From Chitinophaga filiformis (GTDB lineage: Bacteria > Bacteroidota > Bacteroidia > Chitinophagales > Chitinophagaceae): a stretch of 64,000 bases of DNA. Every line of letters starts with the position of its first letter. Within the stretch, counting starts at the first letter, position 1. Location of the stretch: contig NZ_CP095855.1 in NCBI RefSeq assembly GCF_023100805.1, positions 3,327,001-3,391,000 on the forward strand, read 5' to 3'. Both the position numbers and the translations under genes were made by a program. Below, piece after piece: positions 61,859 through 64,000 of this stretch. The notes beneath the pieces are model-generated. The model was not told where the DNA came from. It did no database searches and was given only the letters and a program-made list of their open reading frames with translations.

Positions 61859-62098
61859 ATGAAGACCATTTCAAATAGCCTCAGCACAAATAAATCCATT
61901 GTCCGCACCCCCCTTACCAGTCAGAATAACCCTATGCTACTACTATACTTGCTACTATTATACTCCCTATGCAACTTCTATGGCTTTTTCTCTCTCTGTC
62001 TTAATCAGAAATCGTTAACCAGTAGCCTGAAATCATATGAAGAACCGTATGCTTATGCCTACCAAAGGTGGCATTCAGAAGATGATCAAAAGCAATGA
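61859..62098 (+). CDS. Small membrane protein overlapping the LytTR gene
   Basis: A 79-codon frame from ATG 61859 has one strong helix (PMLLLYLLLLYSLCNFYGFF, about 32-51) followed by a hydrophilic tail. It overlaps the first ~60 bases of the LytTR frame in another frame. It could be a short transmembrane sensor partner of the LytTR protein. It has no known family, so the call is tentative. Confidence 0.4.
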   Translation: MKTISNSLSTNKSIVRTPLTSQNNPMLLLYLLLLYSLCNFYGFFSLCLNQKSLTSSLKSYEEPYAYAYQRWHSEDDQKQ

Positions 62099-62363
62099 GA
62101 TCATCTATATCAAAGTACACCTTACGAACAGCATTATTAAGTTTTCCGATGGCCATTCACTGGTAATACCGCTTAGCCTGAGACAGTTTGAAGCACGCCT
62201 TCCGCCTGAATTATTTTGCCGGACCCATAGGAATTATATCGTTTGCCTTGATCACGTTATAAGCGTAGCCGAAAATCATATTACCCTCACAGGTGAGAAA
62301 GAGGGCATTCCGCTGAGTGAAAACTATAAAAAGGAGTTTTATAGTCATTTTATTGTGTTTTAA
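62037..62363 (+). CDS. Stand-alone LytTR DNA-binding protein
   Basis: The product has 108 residues. It is a LytTR domain without a receiver domain: IKSNEIIYIKVHLTNSIIKF, ELFCRTHRNYIVCLDHV and ITLTGEKEGIPLSENYKKEF fit the family's beta-strand and H-R-N-Y-I-V pattern. ATGs at 62037, 62049 and 62082 are all in frame; the longest keeps PTKGGIQKM, which I believe is conserved in related proteins. It probably binds promoter repeats directly; the small overlapping membrane protein may regulate it. Confidence 0.8.
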   Translation: MKNRMLMPTKGGIQKMIKSNEIIYIKVHLTNSIIKFSDGHSLVIPLSLRQFEARLPPELFCRTHRNYIVCLDHVISVAENHITLTGEKEGIPLSENYKKEFYSHFIVF

Positions 62364-62471
62364 AGACAGCTCTTATGAGGCGTTTTTCGGCTCTTATGAG
62401 CCAATTTCCGGCTCTCGTATAGTTTTTTTTGAGGTCCTTTAAAATCCTGCCTAACATTGTGTCATGAAATC

Positions 62472-62539
62472 ACAACCAAAGGGGCTGCACCCGCAATAGG
62501 AGAGAGGTGCCTCCTGTTACACCCGGTGATTGTGGTTGT
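62472..62539 (+). promoter_or_regulatory. Structured leader candidate before the DUF-type gene
   Basis: A 7-bp outer stem (ACAACCA at 62472 with TGGTTGT at 62533-62539) encloses several internal hairpins, including AGGAG ... CTCCT and CACC ... GGTG pairs. It lies about 40 bases ahead of the next gene's ATG and is followed by an A/T-rich run. It may be an RNA regulatory element or a terminator for the LytTR region; no known riboswitch class is recognised. Confidence 0.35.
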
Positions 62540-62577
62540 AGTAAAATTGATTTTTTAATCCTCAAAATTTAGAGACT

Positions 62578-63135
62578 ATGGCACAAATAAAACAAAATAA
62601 AATGATGGAGGGGACGTCTGGTACTATCGGGAACGTAACCTTTAGCGTAAGAAAAGGTAAAACAGTTTCAGGCCCCAGGCGTGGCCCTAGTAAGAAGCCG
62701 CCGACCGAGAATCAGGTGGCGGTTCAAATAAAATTTGAACGGTTTCTGGCGTACGCTCAGGAGGCGATGTCTGATCCTATAAAGAAGCTGCTGTATGCAG
62801 ACGCTGCGAAAGGCGGACAAACGGCATATAATGCAGCCTTTCAGGATGCAGCCAGGCCGCCCAGGATCCTGGAGATTAATACAAGTCAGTACAATGGACT
62901 CGTAGGCGATGTGATCAAATTGCTGGTGAAGGATGTTGTTACTGTCGAATCTGTAAAGGTGAGGATACTGTCTGCGGCAGGGGCGGAGCTGGAACGGGGA
63001 AATGCAGTTGTTGGTAAAGGCAATTTCTGGAACTATACGGCCACTGCTGCAAATGCTGCATTGCCTGGTACACGTATCCTGGTTACAGCAACTGATCTGC
63101 CAGGTAATATTACCAATGCGGAGGAAGTAGTCTAG
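62578..63135 (+). CDS. Conserved Bacteroidota hypothetical protein (DUF6266-like start)
   Basis: The product has 185 residues. It opens MAQIKQNKMMEGTSGTIGNV followed by TFSVRKGKTVSGPRR, similar in style to proteins I remember as abundant in Bacteroidota, with a helical middle (FERFLAYAQEAMSDPIKKLL) and an Ig-like beta-rich C-terminal part (VESVKVRILSAAGAELE). No signal peptide or catalytic motif is seen. The end has a hairpin terminator nearby. Function is unknown. Confidence 0.65.
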   Translation: MAQIKQNKMMEGTSGTIGNVTFSVRKGKTVSGPRRGPSKKPPTENQVAVQIKFERFLAYAQEAMSDPIKKLLYADAAKGGQTAYNAAFQDAARPPRILEINTSQYNGLVGDVIKLLVKDVVTVESVKVRILSAAGAELERGNAVVGKGNFWNYTATAANAALPGTRILVTATDLPGNITNAEEVV

Positions 63136-63257
63136 TATTATGCGATGGAGTAAGTTCAGGTGCTGTAAATAGCATAACATCTATGAATGAAAGCTATATA
63201 GCAGTTCAATGAATAGATAACCGGAAAGGCTACCTCCTGTGCATAAATAGGAACACA

Positions 63258-63282
63258 GAGAGCCGGTGTGTTGCCGGCTCTC
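63258..63282 (+). terminator. Hairpin terminator downstream of the conserved hypothetical
   Basis: A perfect 9-bp stem (63258-63266 with 63274-63282) has a 7-base loop and is followed by TTTACTTA. Confidence 0.75.
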
Positions 63283-64000
63283 TTTACTTACTAAGGCTCC
63301 ATTCGTTTCTCTTATTCTGAAGGTAACGGTAACGGCGGTGGGGTTGATGGCGTAGTAAAACGGGCGTACATAGAAAAAGATTGGCTTCTCTGGAAAAATA
63401 CTGGAGCACTTAGACAACTTCGCAATCATTTGAATGATTAAATCGTTCAGGCTTTGCTGAAGGCATGCCACACATCTAAGTAGCATCTATACACTGATAT
63501 GAGTATGCAGTGAGTAGATGTATGATGATCAGCCGAGAACGGGCGCAGGCCAACATGTAGTCTCGTTTTACTGTCAGGAGAGATATCTGTTCAACACAAA
63601 ACTTATCTATCTTTCACCGGTAAACGATTTAATATATATTATTGAGAAGTCGTATTTTTTTCAAAAATATATTCGCGATTTGATTAATGATATTGACAAA
63701 CTTCCTAAATTGCTTTTTATTATAATTTTTATAACATGAATATCAAAATGAAAATTATGTATATAAAACATCTTTTAAACAAGCTGTTGGCCGATCTGGT
63801 CGACATGCCTGATCTCTCAGGTTCAGCCTCAATCAAGGCTCTTCTTAGCACCCGTTCTTCTCTGTTAGCCTCACTACACCGACTATCCCTACTATCCCTA
63901 CCTGTCCTACTATAATTCTCCAGGACGTTGCCCCACCTCCCATAACTTTATAACGAATTCTTAGTATAAAATAATTCAACGCATGTACGTATGTGCGCAA
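63283..64000. other. Gene-poor end of the window
   Basis: No convincing gene. A small plus-strand frame from ATG 63736 to TAA 63915 has 59 codons (MNIKMKIMYIKHLLNKLLAD, ending LSLLSLPVLL), with a lysine-rich start and a leucine-rich end whose DNA has short CTAT/CCTA repeats. It might be a small peptide gene, but chance is equally likely. The region is AT-rich from about 63620 to 63780. Confidence 0.35.

Noticed and set aside
62472..62539. tRNA gene
   Set aside because: The multi-hairpin look is suggestive, but there is no T-loop (GGTTCRA) or standard anticodon arm, and the lengths do not fit.
63181..63486. 101-codon minus-strand frame near the right end
   Set aside because: It crosses the terminator hairpin of the neighbouring gene, has a poor Cys/Leu-rich composition and no recognisable domain.
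63830..63915. Short CTAT/CCTA repeats as a CRISPR-like array
   Set aside because: The units are a few bases long with no regular spacers or repeat palindrome and no cas genes in the window.

Overview
The window looks like a chromosomal segment of a Bacteroidota bacterium, most likely Chitinophaga or a close relative. The evidence is an ECF sigma factor/FecR/SusC/SusD cassette, a giant PKD-repeat protein with a gliding-motility (CHU_C, type IX secretion) C-terminal domain, many AraC regulators (one with an integral-membrane sensor), lipoproteins with short Bacteroidota-style lipoboxes, and promoter-like TAnnTTTG boxes. No tRNA, rRNA, CRISPR array, transposase or phage module was recognised. 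All assignments come from reading the sequence; no database search was run.

Layout. 1-4.4 kb (minus strand): a partial carboxypeptidase-regulatory-like surface protein, a membrane-anchored AraC regulator, a beta-helix lipoprotein and two tiny membrane proteins. 4.6-14.5 kb (plus strand): a compact seven-gene operon and the most striking object in the window. It encodes a lipoprotein with a degraded von Willebrand A-like motif, a three-helix membrane protein, a tubulin/FtsZ-like GTPase, a 1171-residue actin/Hsp70-fold ATPase, a single-pass membrane protein, a MotA/TolQ/ZorA-like channel protein with a long coiled-coil tail, and a MotB/ZorB-like OmpA protein. This resembles an ion-powered envelope motor coupled to two cytoskeletal NTPases. 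It shares the ZorAB-like pair with Zorya but has no Zorya effector genes. 14.5-20 kb: a RibD/DHFR-like reductase and the PKD giant. 20-34 kb: mostly housekeeping or accessory singletons, including a serine-hydrolase remnant, AraC/quinone reductase pair, metallo-beta-lactamase-fold hydrolase, class C beta-lactamase-like protein, ankyrin protein and small hypotheticals. 33.7-36.7 kb: a DapA-family aldolase and cupin divergent from a MocR regulator.

36.9-45.4 kb: an SGNH hydrolase fused to an endonuclease/exonuclease/phosphatase domain, then a sigma/FecR pair divergent from a SusC/SusD pair, a classic trans-envelope nutrient-sensing unit that here lacks obvious glycan enzymes. 45.8-48.6 kb: anaerobic ribonucleotide reductase NrdD and its activase NrdG. 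48.6-50.7 kb: small unknowns, one with a Cys/Gly tail. 50.8-55.1 kb and 58.1-61.4 kb: stress-type clusters, each pairing a regulator (AraC or HxlR) with short-chain dehydrogenases, an epoxide-hydrolase-like protein or a DJ-1/PfpI protein. Between them (55.4-58.1 kb) lies an AT-richer island of unknown proteins. 61.6-61.7 kb holds a 43-bp nearly perfect inverted repeat. The end of the window has a LytTR regulator, a structured leader candidate and a conserved Bacteroidota hypothetical protein, followed by about 860 bases without a convincing gene.
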